A stretch of 64,000 bases of DNA from Bacillota bacterium. Lineage in GTDB: Bacteria; Bacillota; Clostridia; TANB77; CAG-465. The translations under genes and the position numbers were made by a program. Positions within the stretch are counted from its first letter, which is position 1. Every line of letters starts with the position of its first letter. This document shows, piece after piece, positions 1-8,423 of this stretch. The notes below the pieces were generated by a model. The model was not told where the DNA came from, did not search any database, and saw nothing but the letters and a program-made list of their open reading frames with translations. The stretch lies in NCBI GenBank assembly GCA_023460515.1, contig JAEWPS010000038.1:124001-188000 (forward strand), given 5' to 3'.

Positions 1-347
1 CCCACATAAACTAATTCACCTTTTTGTATTTCTAATTTTGCACCGTCTGCAACTGTTATACTTTTAATATATTCTTTTATTGTTCCTGCTATATTACCCT
101 GTGTACCATCCCATGCAGCTGCGTTAAATAATCTTGGATTAAAAGAACTACTCTGCAAATACTTGCCTGATATAACAATTGCAAGCTCTGAATTATATTG
201 TTCTATATTTGTTTTAAATTTTGCTTCATTTGCTTGTGGTATTATATTGCTATTTGTTAAATTAAGTATAACTGATCCTGCTAGTATTATAATAACTATA
301 ATGGTTATTATTAGTACTATTAATGATATTCCTTTATTTCTTTTCAT
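1..347 (-). CDS. Prepilin-like protein with N-terminal methylation motif (3' end outside window)
   Basis: Read directly from the minus strand: ATG at 345-347 with an AGAGG ribosome site upstream. The frame stays open for 115 codons to the window edge, so the C-terminus is missing. The N-terminus is a short basic leader (MKRNKG) followed by a long Ile/Val-rich helix (ISLIVLIITIIVIIILAG), the layout of a type IV prepilin signal cut after Gly by a prepilin peptidase, although the usual Glu+5 is not present. After the helix comes a polar region with NPRLFNAAAWDG. Inferred role: pseudopilin or surface pilin-like protein anchored by the helix. No pilus assembly genes are visible in the window, so the machine it belongs to is unknown. 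Confidence 0.6.
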   Translation of the reverse strand, partial: MKRNKGISLIVLIITIIVIIILAGSVILNLTNSNIIPQANEAKFKTNIEQYNSELAIVISGKYLQSSSFNPRLFNAAAWDGTQGNIAGTIKEYIKSITVADGAKLEIQKGELVYV

Positions 348-474
348 TATTAATATACCTCTTCTTTCTAATTTCAATAAAAATCATTATTTGCTAAATT
401 ATACAACATATGTATTTTTTTGTCAATAATTTTAGAAAAAATTATATATTAAAAATATGTAATTTAAAATAAAG

Positions 475-510
475 AAAAACGCTCTCTGCAACTATACAGA
501 AAGCGCCTTT
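475..510 (-). terminator. Terminator of the smc / YwaF-like operon
   Basis: CGCTCTCTG (480-488) pairs with CAGAAAGCG (497-505) with one mismatch. On the minus strand it is followed by a T-rich tract and lies directly after the stop of the gene at 513. Confidence 0.75.
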
Positions 511-512
511 TA

Positions 513-1268
513 TTATCCTACATATTTTAATTCATTATCTTCTAATATAATATCATTTCCTTTTTTATTTAATAAGTATGCAGGTATATATGCAATAAAT
601 ATTGCAGTTAATGCAACTAGTTCAAGCCAAAATATTGGAGGCATATATTTAACAAAAGGATATATTCTATATATATGAGATGGTAATTGTCCCATCATTA
701 TATAATTAGTATTAAATATTCCATTAAATATAGCCATAACAAATACTATAATGTTACCTGTTACATATGCTTTTAATATATCTTTTTTATGTATTTTATA
801 TTCTAAAACAACCAATACATATATACTACTAAGTAACATGAAATGATGACTAATTATGAACTGCCAAAATATTAGTCTATCATAATCAAATTTCAAATCA
901 GGCCATATAATTGCAGGTATTGGTCCTACAAAGGTAAAAAAGTATATTATACTATACAGTTTTCTATTTCCAGTTATTAGTACATACATAAATATATATC
1001 CCGTTATAAAACAAAAATGTAATGGTAAGTCTAATCTCCAATCATAGGTTTTAAGTATTATTTTAGATATATAATATACTGACATATTAATAAATAAAAT
1101 AGCTGCTAAAATGTATCTAATGTTCTCTTTAAATTTTAAAGTTCTTAATTTATCCTTATATTTAAAAATGAGTAATGCTATAACAACAGTAGTTACGGAT
1201 AAAAATATATGCATTGGTCCAAATAGTACAAATGGGGTACCACCAATCTCAGTAAAAAATTCTTTCAT
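513..1268 (-). CDS. YwaF-like integral membrane protein (TIGR02206 / TMEM164 type)
   Basis: A 251-residue protein with about seven hydrophobic segments. It carries LPLHFC (residues 81-86), the conserved region after the second segment in the bacterial YwaF family, and a later run around WQFIISHHFMLL. The family is related to eukaryotic TMEM164, where a Cys/His pair acts in acyl transfer; whether the bacterial members share that chemistry is not established. It starts 11 bp downstream of smc and is followed by a terminator, so it is probably the last gene of the smc transcript. Function unknown. Confidence 0.7.
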   Translation of the reverse strand: MKEFFTEIGGTPFVLFGPMHIFLSVTTVVIALLIFKYKDKLRTLKFKENIRYILAAILFINMSVYYISKIILKTYDWRLDLPLHFCFITGYIFMYVLITGNRKLYSIIYFFTFVGPIPAIIWPDLKFDYDRLIFWQFIISHHFMLLSSIYVLVVLEYKIHKKDILKAYVTGNIIVFVMAIFNGIFNTNYIMMGQLPSHIYRIYPFVKYMPPIFWLELVALTAIFIAYIPAYLLNKKGNDIILEDNELKYVG

Positions 1269-1279
1269 TTATTTCCCCT

Positions 1280-4200
1280 CTATTTCATCTTCATTGAAAT
1301 AACCTTAGATATTCCATATTCCTCCATTGTAATACCATAAACGGTTTTTGCTACTTCCATAGTACCTTTTCTATGTGTAATTACAATAAACTGTGTTTCT
1401 TTTGAATATTTTTTTATATATTCTGCAAATCTTTGAACATTAATATCGTCCAAAGCTGCTTCTATTTCATCTAATATACAAAATGGAGGTGCTTTAATTT
1501 TAAGTATAGCAAATAGTAAAGCTGTAGCTGTAAGTGCTCTTTCTCCACCAGATAAAAGCATCATACTTTGTAGTTTTTTACCTGGAGGTTGAACTTCAAT
1601 TTCAATTCCAGATTCTAGTATATTACTTTCATCAGTAAGTGTTAGCGCTGCTTTACCACCACCAAATAATTCTGAAAAAGTTTCAGCAAAATTTTCATTA
1701 ATTATTTTAAATTGTTTAGTAAATTGACTTTTCATAAGTGTTGTCATATTAGATATTAAATTTTCTAATTTTTGTTTAGTCTCATCTAAATCTTTCTTTT
1801 GAACAGTTATAAAATCATAACGAGCCTTTACATTATTATATTCTTCAATTGATGATATGTCTACATCACCTAAATTTTTTATTTCGTTTCTTAATTTTTC
1901 TGCATTTTTATTTATATTAGACATATCTTCAATAACAGGTATTGAATTATAATATTCTTTAGCGGATGATATAGTTAGTTCATATTCATCCCACATCTTA
2001 TTTTTCAAACTATCTATTTCTATATCAAATTTGATTTTTCTATTTTCAACCTTAGATTTTTCTTCTTTAATTTTACCTATTTTATTAACACTCTCAAGCA
2101 TTTTTAATTCTAATGTATCTTGCTTAATCATACAATCTTTTTTATCTAATTTTAATTTTTCAGATATATCTAAATAATCTTGCTTAAATTTAACTAATTC
2201 TTTAGATTCATTCTCTAAATTTACAATATCTTGTTTTAAATTTAGAATTTCTTCTAAATATTCTTCTTTTTGCTTATTTCTTCTATCTATACCTTCTTCA
2301 AAATTGCTTATATCTGATTCTAATTTAGTTTTCATTTCATCAATAGATAGTGCACTTTCATCAAATGAAGAAAGTGATATTTTCAAATTAACTATATCTT
2401 CATTTAAGAAATTAATGTTTTGTTCTTTTGCTTTGTTGTATCTAGTATACTCTTCTACTTCCGAATTTAACTGTGTAATTTGATTATTTATGCTTGTCAC
2501 ATTATTATTTATTTCTTCAATATTTTTCAGTAATGTTTCATTTTCATTTAAAAGCATAGTTTTCATTTCTTCAGACTTTAAATTGTTTTCTTCAGATTTA
2601 GCTATGTCTTTTTTCACATTTTCAAGTTTTTCTGTATATGTAGCAACTTGTGTACTAAGAAGATCCTTTGAACTTTTTAAAACATTTAATTTTTCTTCTA
2701 CATCTTTTAATTTTGGTATGATTTGAGAAATTTCATCTTCATACTTATCTTTTTCTTTTTCTTTTGTCTCAATTAATTTTTCAAGTGACTTAATCTTTTC
2801 ATCTCTACCAATTAATCCAGAGGTTCTATTAGAAGTTTGTCCACCTGTTATACTTCCAGCTGGAGATATTACTTCACCATCTAATGTTACAATTCTTATT
2901 TGTCCTTTTGCTTTTGCATATATATAATTTGCACTATCTATATTGTCTACTACTATGCATTTATTTAAAGCAAGGTTTATAGCACTTTCAAATTTTTTAT
3001 CAAATTTTACTAATGATACAGCACTACCTAAAAACCCATCATATTGTTTATACTTATTTAAATCTTCATTTTCCGTTTTTTTAATGCTTGAAAGCGGTAA
3101 AAATGTTGCTCTGCCATATGAATTAGTTTTTAAATATTCTATTAGATGTTTTGCTTCCTCAGGAGTCTCAACAATTATATTTTGAAGAAAATTTCCCAAA
3201 GCAACCTCGATTGCTTTTTCATATTTTTCATCTGTATTTATTGTAGTAGCAACTGTATCATAAACATTCTTAATATTATTTTCTTTAACATGATCTAATA
3301 CACTTTTTACACTTTTAAAATATCCTTCATTTTCATTTTTTAAATTTGTTAAATATGAAAACTTTGATTTCATGCTCATAAGTTCTTCATTTAAAATGTT
3401 TTCTTTTTTATTGATTTCACTTATTAATTTATTTTGAGTTTCTAAATCTATATTATTTAGATTAATATCTTGATTAACTTTTGAAAGGTTAGATATATTT
3501 TGATTTAATGTCTGCGTTATATCTTCTTTCTCCATAACTAATCTATCTTTTTCAAATACATGATTTCCAGATGATTTTTCGATATTTAAAATTTGCTTTT
3601 TATTTGATTCGATTGTAGCATTACTTGAAGATATTTCTAAATTGTAGTTATTTATAATTTCTTCTAGCTCTTCTATTTTGAGTTTAATCTCCTCAATATG
3701 TTCACCTTTTTCATCTAAAGTTTTCAATATATCTGCTAGAGAATTTTCTTTATCTTTTAATTCATTTTCAAATTTTACCTTATTTAAATTTAAAGATTCT
3801 TTCTTTTGAATTTTAATTTGAATTTCATCATTTAATATGCTTATCTTTTTTAATTCTTCAGATATTTCATTTTCTATTCTAGAAATATTCTCAGTATTAT
3901 TTTGTATATTTAAAGTATTTAATTCTATTTTTGAATTTAATTTTTCAGAGTTATTTTCAATTTCAAAATATTTAGCTTGACTTTCTTCTATCTTAAAATT
4001 AATTTCCTCCAGTCTATCTTTTATATTTAGTTTTGCCTTTTCAAGTTCTATAGCATCTTTTTCCTCTAAATTTATATCATTTTGAAAAATTTCTATTTTG
4101 CTATCTAAATCAGCAAGAATTGAAGCATTAGCTTTCAAACTATTTAAAAATATATTTACATCTAATTCTTTTAATTTATCCCTTAAATTTAAATACTTCT

Positions 4201-4837
4201 TTGCCTTTATACTTTTTTCTTCTAACGGAGCAATTGAGTTTTCTATTTCACTCAATATGTCATTAACCCTAGATAAATTAATATCTGTGTTTTGTAATTT
4301 TTTCTCTGCTTCTTCTTTTCTAGTCTTGTATTTCATTATACCAGAAGCTTCTTCAAATATAGCTCTTCTTTCATCAGATTTATTAGATAAAATCTCATCT
4401 ATTTTACCTTGTCCAATTATACTGTATCCATCTTTACCAATACCAGTATCCATAAATAGTTCTTGAACATCTTTTAATCTACATTCATTAGAATTTATTA
4501 AGTAATTACTTTCACCTGTTCTATATACTCTTCTGGTTACTACAACTTCAGTATATTCCACAGGAAGCGAACAATCTGAATTATCTAAATATAACGAAAC
4601 CTCTGCAAACCCAACTTTTTTTCTACTTTGAGTTCCAGAGAATATAATATCTTCCATTTTACTTCCACGTAAAATTTTAGCACTTTGTTCTCCAAGTACC
4701 CATCTTACTGCGTCAGATATATTACTTTTACCACTTCCATTTGGTCCAACTATAGTAGTTATACCATCTAAAAAATCTATTTCCGTTTTACCAGCAAAAG
4801 ATTTAAATCCTTGCATCTCAATCTTCTTTAATTGCAT
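1280..4837 (-). CDS. smc: Chromosome segregation ATPase SMC
   Basis: At 1185 residues this has the usual length for bacterial SMC. The N-terminal head has Walker A (GPNGSGKSN, about residues 32-40) and a Q-loop region. Two long Glu/Lys/Asn-rich coiled coils flank a central hinge (about residues 510-660, with the GSITGG motif). The C-terminal head has the ABC signature LLSGGERAL and Walker B CILDEIEAALDD. With ScpA and ScpB it forms the condensin that loads near parS and organises the nucleoid. Start supported by AAAGAGGT before ATG. ftsY, often next to smc in Firmicutes, is not downstream; a YwaF-like gene is. Confidence 0.97.
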   Translation of the reverse strand: MQLKKIEMQGFKSFAGKTEIDFLDGITTIVGPNGSGKSNISDAVRWVLGEQSAKILRGSKMEDIIFSGTQSRKKVGFAEVSLYLDNSDCSLPVEYTEVVVTRRVYRTGESNYLINSNECRLKDVQELFMDTGIGKDGYSIIGQGKIDEILSNKSDERRAIFEEASGIMKYKTRKEEAEKKLQNTDINLSRVNDILSEIENSIAPLEEKSIKAKKYLNLRDKLKELDVNIFLNSLKANASILADLDSKIEIFQNDINLEEKDAIELEKAKLNIKDRLEEINFKIEESQAKYFEIENNSEKLNSKIELNTLNIQNNTENISRIENEISEELKKISILNDEIQIKIQKKESLNLNKVKFENELKDKENSLADILKTLDEKGEHIEEIKLKIEELEEIINNYNLEISSSNATIESNKKQILNIEKSSGNHVFEKDRLVMEKEDITQTLNQNISNLSKVNQDINLNNIDLETQNKLISEINKKENILNEELMSMKSKFSYLTNLKNENEGYFKSVKSVLDHVKENNIKNVYDTVATTINTDEKYEKAIEVALGNFLQNIIVETPEEAKHLIEYLKTNSYGRATFLPLSSIKKTENEDLNKYKQYDGFLGSAVSLVKFDKKFESAINLALNKCIVVDNIDSANYIYAKAKGQIRIVTLDGEVISPAGSITGGQTSNRTSGLIGRDEKIKSLEKLIETKEKEKDKYEDEISQIIPKLKDVEEKLNVLKSSKDLLSTQVATYTEKLENVKKDIAKSEENNLKSEEMKTMLLNENETLLKNIEEINNNVTSINNQITQLNSEVEEYTRYNKAKEQNINFLNEDIVNLKISLSSFDESALSIDEMKTKLESDISNFEEGIDRRNKQKEEYLEEILNLKQDIVNLENESKELVKFKQDYLDISEKLKLDKKDCMIKQDTLELKMLESVNKIGKIKEEKSKVENRKIKFDIEIDSLKNKMWDEYELTISSAKEYYNSIPVIEDMSNINKNAEKLRNEIKNLGDVDISSIEEYNNVKARYDFITVQKKDLDETKQKLENLISNMTTLMKSQFTKQFKIINENFAETFSELFGGGKAALTLTDESNILESGIEIEVQPPGKKLQSMMLLSGGERALTATALLFAILKIKAPPFCILDEIEAALDDINVQRFAEYIKKYSKETQFIVITHRKGTMEVAKTVYGITMEEYGISKVISMKMK

Positions 4838-4977
4838 ATTATACCTCTTTATACATTTTAAATTTACTCCTTAATTATATTACAAATATACAAATAAATC
4901 AATAAATATGTGGTAAAATGCTATAAAATATCATATTTTGTCGTATTTATATAACTAATTACAATTTTTTAGTATAT

Positions 4978-5060
4978 AAAAAAATGTAATTTTATATACA
5001 TTCTTTAAACTATTAAAATTTATACTTTCTATATGTAAGAAAAGTTATTAAACTTTTCTT
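4978..5060 (-). terminator. Two hairpins after the first Cys-rich gene, the distal one with a U-run
   Basis: Proximal hairpin AAGAAAAGTT/AACTTTTCTT (5037-5060, 4-nt loop), then AATGTA/TACATT (4983-5002), which on the minus strand runs into T7. The same two-hairpin order recurs after the second Cys-rich gene at 5392-5477, so the 3' region is part of the duplicated cassette. Confidence 0.65.
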
Positions 5061-5118
5061 ATATTTCAAATGATTCTCCTAAGTTTCCTAATTCACTATA
5101 ATGTTTTTAAAAAAATAA

Positions 5119-5292
5119 TTAGTGTTTTTTACAACATGTTTCATGTTTTTCACAACATGTCTCATGTTTCTCACAGCATGTTTCATGTTTTTCACAACAT
5201 GTTTCATGTTTCTCACAGCATGTCTCATGTTTCTCGCAGCATGGTCTACATGTAGGACAACATGATCTATTAAAATTTCGGTTACAGAACAT
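5119..5292 (-). CDS. 57-aa Cys/His-rich repeat protein, (T)CCEKHE x5
   Basis: Read from the minus strand: AGGAGG, then ATG at 5290-5292, and TAA at 5119-5121. The product starts MFCNRNFNRSCCPTCR and continues with five heptads of CCEKHET type and a final CCKKH. I count 16 Cys and 6 His in 57 residues. This composition suggests metal binding or a disulfide-crosslinked structural protein such as a coat or exosporium component; neither is shown. Codon-level variation between repeats (TGC/TGT, GAG/GAA) with an unchanged heptad argues that the protein sequence is under selection. It shares leader and 3' hairpins with the neighbouring Cys-rich gene. No family recognised. Confidence 0.75.
   Translation of the reverse strand: MFCNRNFNRSCCPTCRPCCEKHETCCEKHETCCEKHETCCEKHETCCEKHETCCKKH
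5140..5244 (-). repeat. Five tandem 21-bp repeats inside the Cys-rich gene
   Basis: Five adjacent 21-bp units (5140-5160, 5161-5181, 5182-5202, 5203-5223, 5224-5244), each encoding one seven-residue CCEKHE-type unit. Units differ at a few mostly silent positions, so copy number may vary by slippage without breaking the frame. Confidence 0.9.
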
Positions 5293-5300
5293 ATATTATT

Positions 5301-5364
5301 TCCCTCCTATATATTAGCGTTTAACGCTAATATATATTATGTAATATATATATTAATTGCTACA
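5301..5364 (-). promoter_or_regulatory. Duplicated leader with 14-bp palindrome next to the RBS (copy 1)
   Basis: A 64-bp block identical at 59 of 64 positions to 5671-5734. It contains AGGAGG (5303-5308 on the complement) and a perfect inverted repeat TATATATTAGCGTT/AACGCTAATATATA (5308-5321 and 5323-5336). This is either an operator or an mRNA hairpin that would hide the ribosome site. The upstream AT-rich half probably holds the promoter, but low complexity stops me from placing the -35 and -10. Confidence 0.65.
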
Positions 5365-5391
5365 CTTCTCTAATCATAATTTTTGTAGCAT

Positions 5392-5477
5392 AAAAAAAAG
5401 AATGTACTCTCATACATTCTTAAAGTAAATAGTATATAATACAACTTCTATGTAAGAAAAGCTTGGTAGCTTTTCTT
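5392..5477 (-). terminator. Two hairpins after the second Cys-rich gene
   Basis: AAGAAAAGCT/AGCTTTTCTT (5454-5477), then AAGAATGTA/TACATTCTT (5398-5421), which is followed on the minus strand by a run of eight T. It mirrors the arrangement at 4978-5060. Confidence 0.75.
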
Positions 5478-5487
5478 TTATTGTAAA

Positions 5488-5664
5488 CTACTCTGCGTCT
5501 TCTTCTCTATAAGAATCGTTCTTAGTAGGTCTTTGATTTAGACATTTACAATAACATTTACAATAGTCTTCTTTCCAATCGTGTTTACAAGGTTCGCATT
5601 TTTTTACTTCTGGTTTTTTTTCTTCGAAGCAGCAACCTTTGTTGTAATCTTGGTTGTATAACAT
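5488..5664 (-). CDS. 58-aa Cys-rich charged protein
   Basis: Minus-strand ORF with AGGAGG before ATG (5662-5664) and TAG at 5488-5490. The product has an N-terminal CC, a CEPCKHDW segment, then CKCYCKC and an acidic tail (YREEDAE). The eight cysteines in CC, CxxC and CxC spacing suggest metal binding or disulfide crosslinking. Its flanks (leader 5671-5734, 3' hairpins 5392-5477) are paralogous to those of the CCEKHET gene downstream, yet the proteins share only Cys-richness, so the coding part has diverged far more than the control regions. No family recognised. Confidence 0.7.
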   Translation of the reverse strand: MLYNQDYNKGCCFEEKKPEVKKCEPCKHDWKEDYCKCYCKCLNQRPTKNDSYREEDAE

Positions 5665-5670
5665 AATATT

Positions 5671-5734
5671 TACCTCCTATATACTAGCGTTCACCGCTAA
5701 TATATATTATGTAATACATATATTAATTGCTACA
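5671..5734 (-). promoter_or_regulatory. Duplicated leader with imperfect palindrome (copy 2)
   Basis: Aligns without gaps to 5301-5364 (five differences). The palindrome keeps 12 of 14 pairs. The block ends 15 bp before the stop of the YibE/F gene, so the promoter may reach into that gene's 3' end. Confidence 0.6.
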
Positions 5735-5749
5735 TATTATTTTTAAAAC

Positions 5750-6994
5750 TTAACTCTTTTCTTTTGCAAAATGATGCAGAGTTCCGTATATATATGTCGT
5801 TATAGGTATAGCAGAAATCATTCCTATAGTACCACATAAACCTCTTAATATTTCAGATGCTATAAAGTCTGAATTAACTATATTAACCAAGTTAAAATTA
5901 TTAATCATATATAACATTATTAAAATTAATGATTCACCTACATATGCAAGTATTAAAGTATTTGACATTGTACCAATTGAATCTTTACCAACGTTCAAAC
6001 CAGATTTTATTAAATCTTTTGTAGATATTTTACTAGATGTTTTAATTAATTCATTCATAGTTGAAGCAATACTCATTGATATATCCATAGTAGCCCCAAC
6101 AGTTCCAATTATTATACCAGCAAAAAATAGTCCATATATATCTATTGACGTACCATTTGCTAAATATATAAGCATTTGTGCATCTTCATTACTAAGTCCA
6201 GTTATACGAGCTAAATTTGAAATTATTATTGCTAATATAGCTGATACTATAACTCCAGATACCGTACCTACTATTGCTACAAATGATTTTGTTTTTATTC
6301 CACCAACTAAAATTAAGTTCACAACTGCTATAAAAATACATATTAAAATAGACATTAATATTGCACTATGACCACTCATTATAAGTGGAACTAATATATA
6401 AAATATAGCGTACAATGTAATACCTAGTGATATAACTGTTCTTAAACCTTGTTTTCTACCAATTACTATTATTGTTGTAATAAATATTACAAGTACTATT
6501 ATAAGATATGGCATTCTATCTACATCTTTTACAACAACAGTTTGATTTCCTTGACTATCTGTATTAAACATTACATATACAGTTCTTCCAACTTCTAATT
6601 CTTTACTTTCAGAGCTATCTAAAACTTGTAATATATATTCTGCCTCGTATTCTTTATCTTTGTACTCTCCATCATCAATTATTTTGACCTTAACTTTTTG
6701 AAACTTTGAATCATCAAACTCAGTTTTGTAAACAGAAATTTTTTGTAATACTTTTGCTTTATAATCTTTTGAAGTTACAGAACTTCCATTTGTTTTAGTA
6801 TCTTCAGTATTTGCAATTTCTCCAGTTACTTTTGTACCTTCAGGAGCAGTATTTTCTTCTGGTGAAGTAAGTATAGTAACTTCTCCTGGATTTGTAGTTA
6901 CAGCCTCTTTATTTGGATCATAAACACCATATATACTATAAACCGTTACAAACAGTACTGTAATAATACCTAATATTTTTGTATATTTCTTCAT
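5750..6994 (-). CDS. YibE/F family membrane protein
   Basis: 414 residues: an N-terminal membrane or signal helix (residues 5-23), an extracytoplasmic Thr/Glu-rich and beta-rich region to about residue 155 (it includes DDGEYKDKEYEAEYILQVL), then about seven transmembrane helices. Conserved YibE/F features are VGRTVYVMFN before the membrane core, GRKQGLRTVISL after the first helix, and GTVGATMDISMSIASTMNE between helices. The family is widespread in Firmicutes and presumed to be a transporter; the substrate is unknown. RBS AAGGAG. It follows a small anchored protein by 13 bp, suggesting joint expression. Confidence 0.88.
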   Translation of the reverse strand: MKKYTKILGIITVLFVTVYSIYGVYDPNKEAVTTNPGEVTILTSPEENTAPEGTKVTGEIANTEDTKTNGSSVTSKDYKAKVLQKISVYKTEFDDSKFQKVKVKIIDDGEYKDKEYEAEYILQVLDSSESKELEVGRTVYVMFNTDSQGNQTVVVKDVDRMPYLIIVLVIFITTIIVIGRKQGLRTVISLGITLYAIFYILVPLIMSGHSAILMSILICIFIAVVNLILVGGIKTKSFVAIVGTVSGVIVSAILAIIISNLARITGLSNEDAQMLIYLANGTSIDIYGLFFAGIIIGTVGATMDISMSIASTMNELIKTSSKISTKDLIKSGLNVGKDSIGTMSNTLILAYVGESLILIMLYMINNFNLVNIVNSDFIASEILRGLCGTIGMISAIPITTYIYGTLHHFAKEKS

Positions 6995-7007
6995 GCTTTA
7001 TTTCTCC

Positions 7008-7376
7008 TTATTCAATTATACGAACTAATTTTGCAGTTGCTTGTACAGGGTAACTTTCAGCAACAGGTCCTATAAATGTTACTTCTACTTCATCCCCAAC
7101 TTTTAATTGACTTATATCTATATTTTTATTAACAGTTTGTTTGGTAATTAAAGTGTTTTCATTTATCCTAACTGAAGCCTTATCATTATATGTATCACTT
7201 TCAATTTTTCCTTCCACTAATATTGAACCATTAGATCCATTTATATTAATATTTGTAATTGTACCTCTGATATCTATTCTAAAGTCTTCAGCTTTATCTA
7301 TATAATTATTAAATACAATTATTGAAGACAGTACTAAAATAATTAAAATAATAGCAATTATAACATATCTTTTCAT
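7008..7376 (-). CDS. Small membrane-anchored beta-rich protein
   Basis: 122 residues when started at the ATG at 7374-7376, which has GGGGG eight bases upstream; an ATG 15 bp further out (7391) lacks a ribosome site. One N-terminal helix (residues 4-24) and then a soluble domain with alternating hydrophobic residues (GTITNININ, ILVEGKIES, LKVGDEVEVTFIG), which looks like an OB-type or DUF3221-like fold. It lies between the prenyl synthase and YibE/F with short gaps. Extracytoplasmic location inferred; function unknown. Confidence 0.6.
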   Translation of the reverse strand: MKRYVIIAIILIILVLSSIIVFNNYIDKAEDFRIDIRGTITNININGSNGSILVEGKIESDTYNDKASVRINENTLITKQTVNKNIDISQLKVGDEVEVTFIGPVAESYPVQATAKLVRIIE

Positions 7377-7399
7377 AAAAACATCCCCCATCTTTCACA

Positions 7400-8281
7400 T
7401 TAACGATTTCTATTTTTTATATATAAAGCAAACTCAACAAAAAAATCTGAGTCACTTTCAAAACTTTTTGCTATTTCAATTGCTTCATTAATTAAACTAT
7501 TAAGAACTTCATTTGATTTTTCTATTCCATATACTGTGGCAAATGAGCATTTTTTCATTTCTTTATCATTTCCAACAGGTTTTCCCATTAATTTTTCATC
7601 ACCAATTTCAGATAATATATCGTCTTTTATTTGAAATGCTAAACCAATTTTATCTGCGTATTCAGTGAGCTTATGAATGTCATTTTCATTTGCACCAGCT
7701 AATATTGCTCCTATTCTTACAGAAGCTCTTAAAAGGGCACCTGTTTTGTTTTGATGCATATACTCAAGAAGTTCATAAGGAATTTCAATACCTTCACAAT
7801 CTATATCTACATATTCACCTGCTATCATTCTAAATACAGATTTAGAAAATTCATTAAATGCTCTAATTTTATTTTCTAAATTATTTGTATCTAGTAATGA
7901 TTGACTTATTACCTCATATGCACCATTTAAAAGTCCATCTCCTGCAAGTATAGCAGTACTTTCATCAAACATTTTGTGATTAGTTGGCTTATTATGTCTA
8001 AAATCATCATTATCTATAGCTGGTAAATCATCATGTATTAAAGAAAAATTATGAACCATTTCCATTGCAACAGCAAATGGAATTACGTTTAAGTAATCTT
8101 CCTTAAATAACTTATACGTAGATATTATTAATATAGGTCTTAACCTTTTTCCGCCAGCCATTAAACTATATTTCATTGATTCCAGCAATCTACGTTCAGG
8201 AACATTTTGTATAATAACAGAAGCATCTAAAAATTTATTAATTTCATCTGTATATTCTGAAATTTGATTTTTGAAATTCAT
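7400..8281 (-). CDS. ispA: Short-chain trans-polyprenyl diphosphate synthase (FPP/GPP synthase type)
   Basis: 293 residues, normal length for IspA. GGKRLRPIL (isopentenyl diphosphate binding) and the first aspartate-rich motif in LIHDDLPAIDNDD (about residues 88-100) are intact. The second motif reads DDILSE where family members normally have DDILD, so the third acidic ligand is replaced by Ser with Glu next to it, and the region after GKPVGNDKEMKK differs from the usual KxTYP pattern. It condenses DMAPP/GPP with IPP in the cytosol to feed undecaprenyl and quinone pathways. RBS GGAGG. The start of this downstream group is here. Confidence 0.88.
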   Translation of the reverse strand: MNFKNQISEYTDEINKFLDASVIIQNVPERRLLESMKYSLMAGGKRLRPILIISTYKLFKEDYLNVIPFAVAMEMVHNFSLIHDDLPAIDNDDFRHNKPTNHKMFDESTAILAGDGLLNGAYEVISQSLLDTNNLENKIRAFNEFSKSVFRMIAGEYVDIDCEGIEIPYELLEYMHQNKTGALLRASVRIGAILAGANENDIHKLTEYADKIGLAFQIKDDILSEIGDEKLMGKPVGNDKEMKKCSFATVYGIEKSNEVLNSLINEAIEIAKSFESDSDFFVEFALYIKNRNR

Positions 8282-8374
8282 GTATTACCTCCATTTTTTA
8301 AAAATTATATCATAACTAAATACTTTTTACAAGGAGTATATTTAATCTAAATTTGTTGAAACATAATGTATGTG

Positions 8375-8407
8375 AAAAAGTCTGACACAATTGATGCCAG
8401 ACTTTTT
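8375..8407 (-). terminator. Terminator after the NAD(P)H oxidoreductase
   Basis: AAAAAGTCTG (8375-8384) and CAGACTTTTT (8398-8407), ten perfect pairs, ending in T5 on the minus strand. Confidence 0.85.
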
Positions 8408-8423
8408 ATAATTTGAAATTAGA

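Noticed and set aside
1111..1302. Plus-strand open frames opposite the YwaF-like, smc and helicase genes
   Set aside because: All are complements of well-supported genes and have no codon or ribosome-site support.
5140..5244. 21-bp tandem repeats that at first sight resemble a small CRISPR or minisatellite
   Set aside because: No spacers: units are adjacent, 21 bp, in frame, and code for a Cys-rich protein with a proper ribosome site.
5070..5255. Plus-strand open frame rich in Met, Phe, His and Ser over the same repeats
   Set aside because: Shadow of the minus-strand repeat gene; no ribosome site, and the minus frame has the sensible protein.
5301..5364. A CATAnnnTA sigma-K-like -10 inside the duplicated leader
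   Set aside because: The stretch is nearly pure AT repeat; such matches arise by chance and no good -35 is at the right distance.
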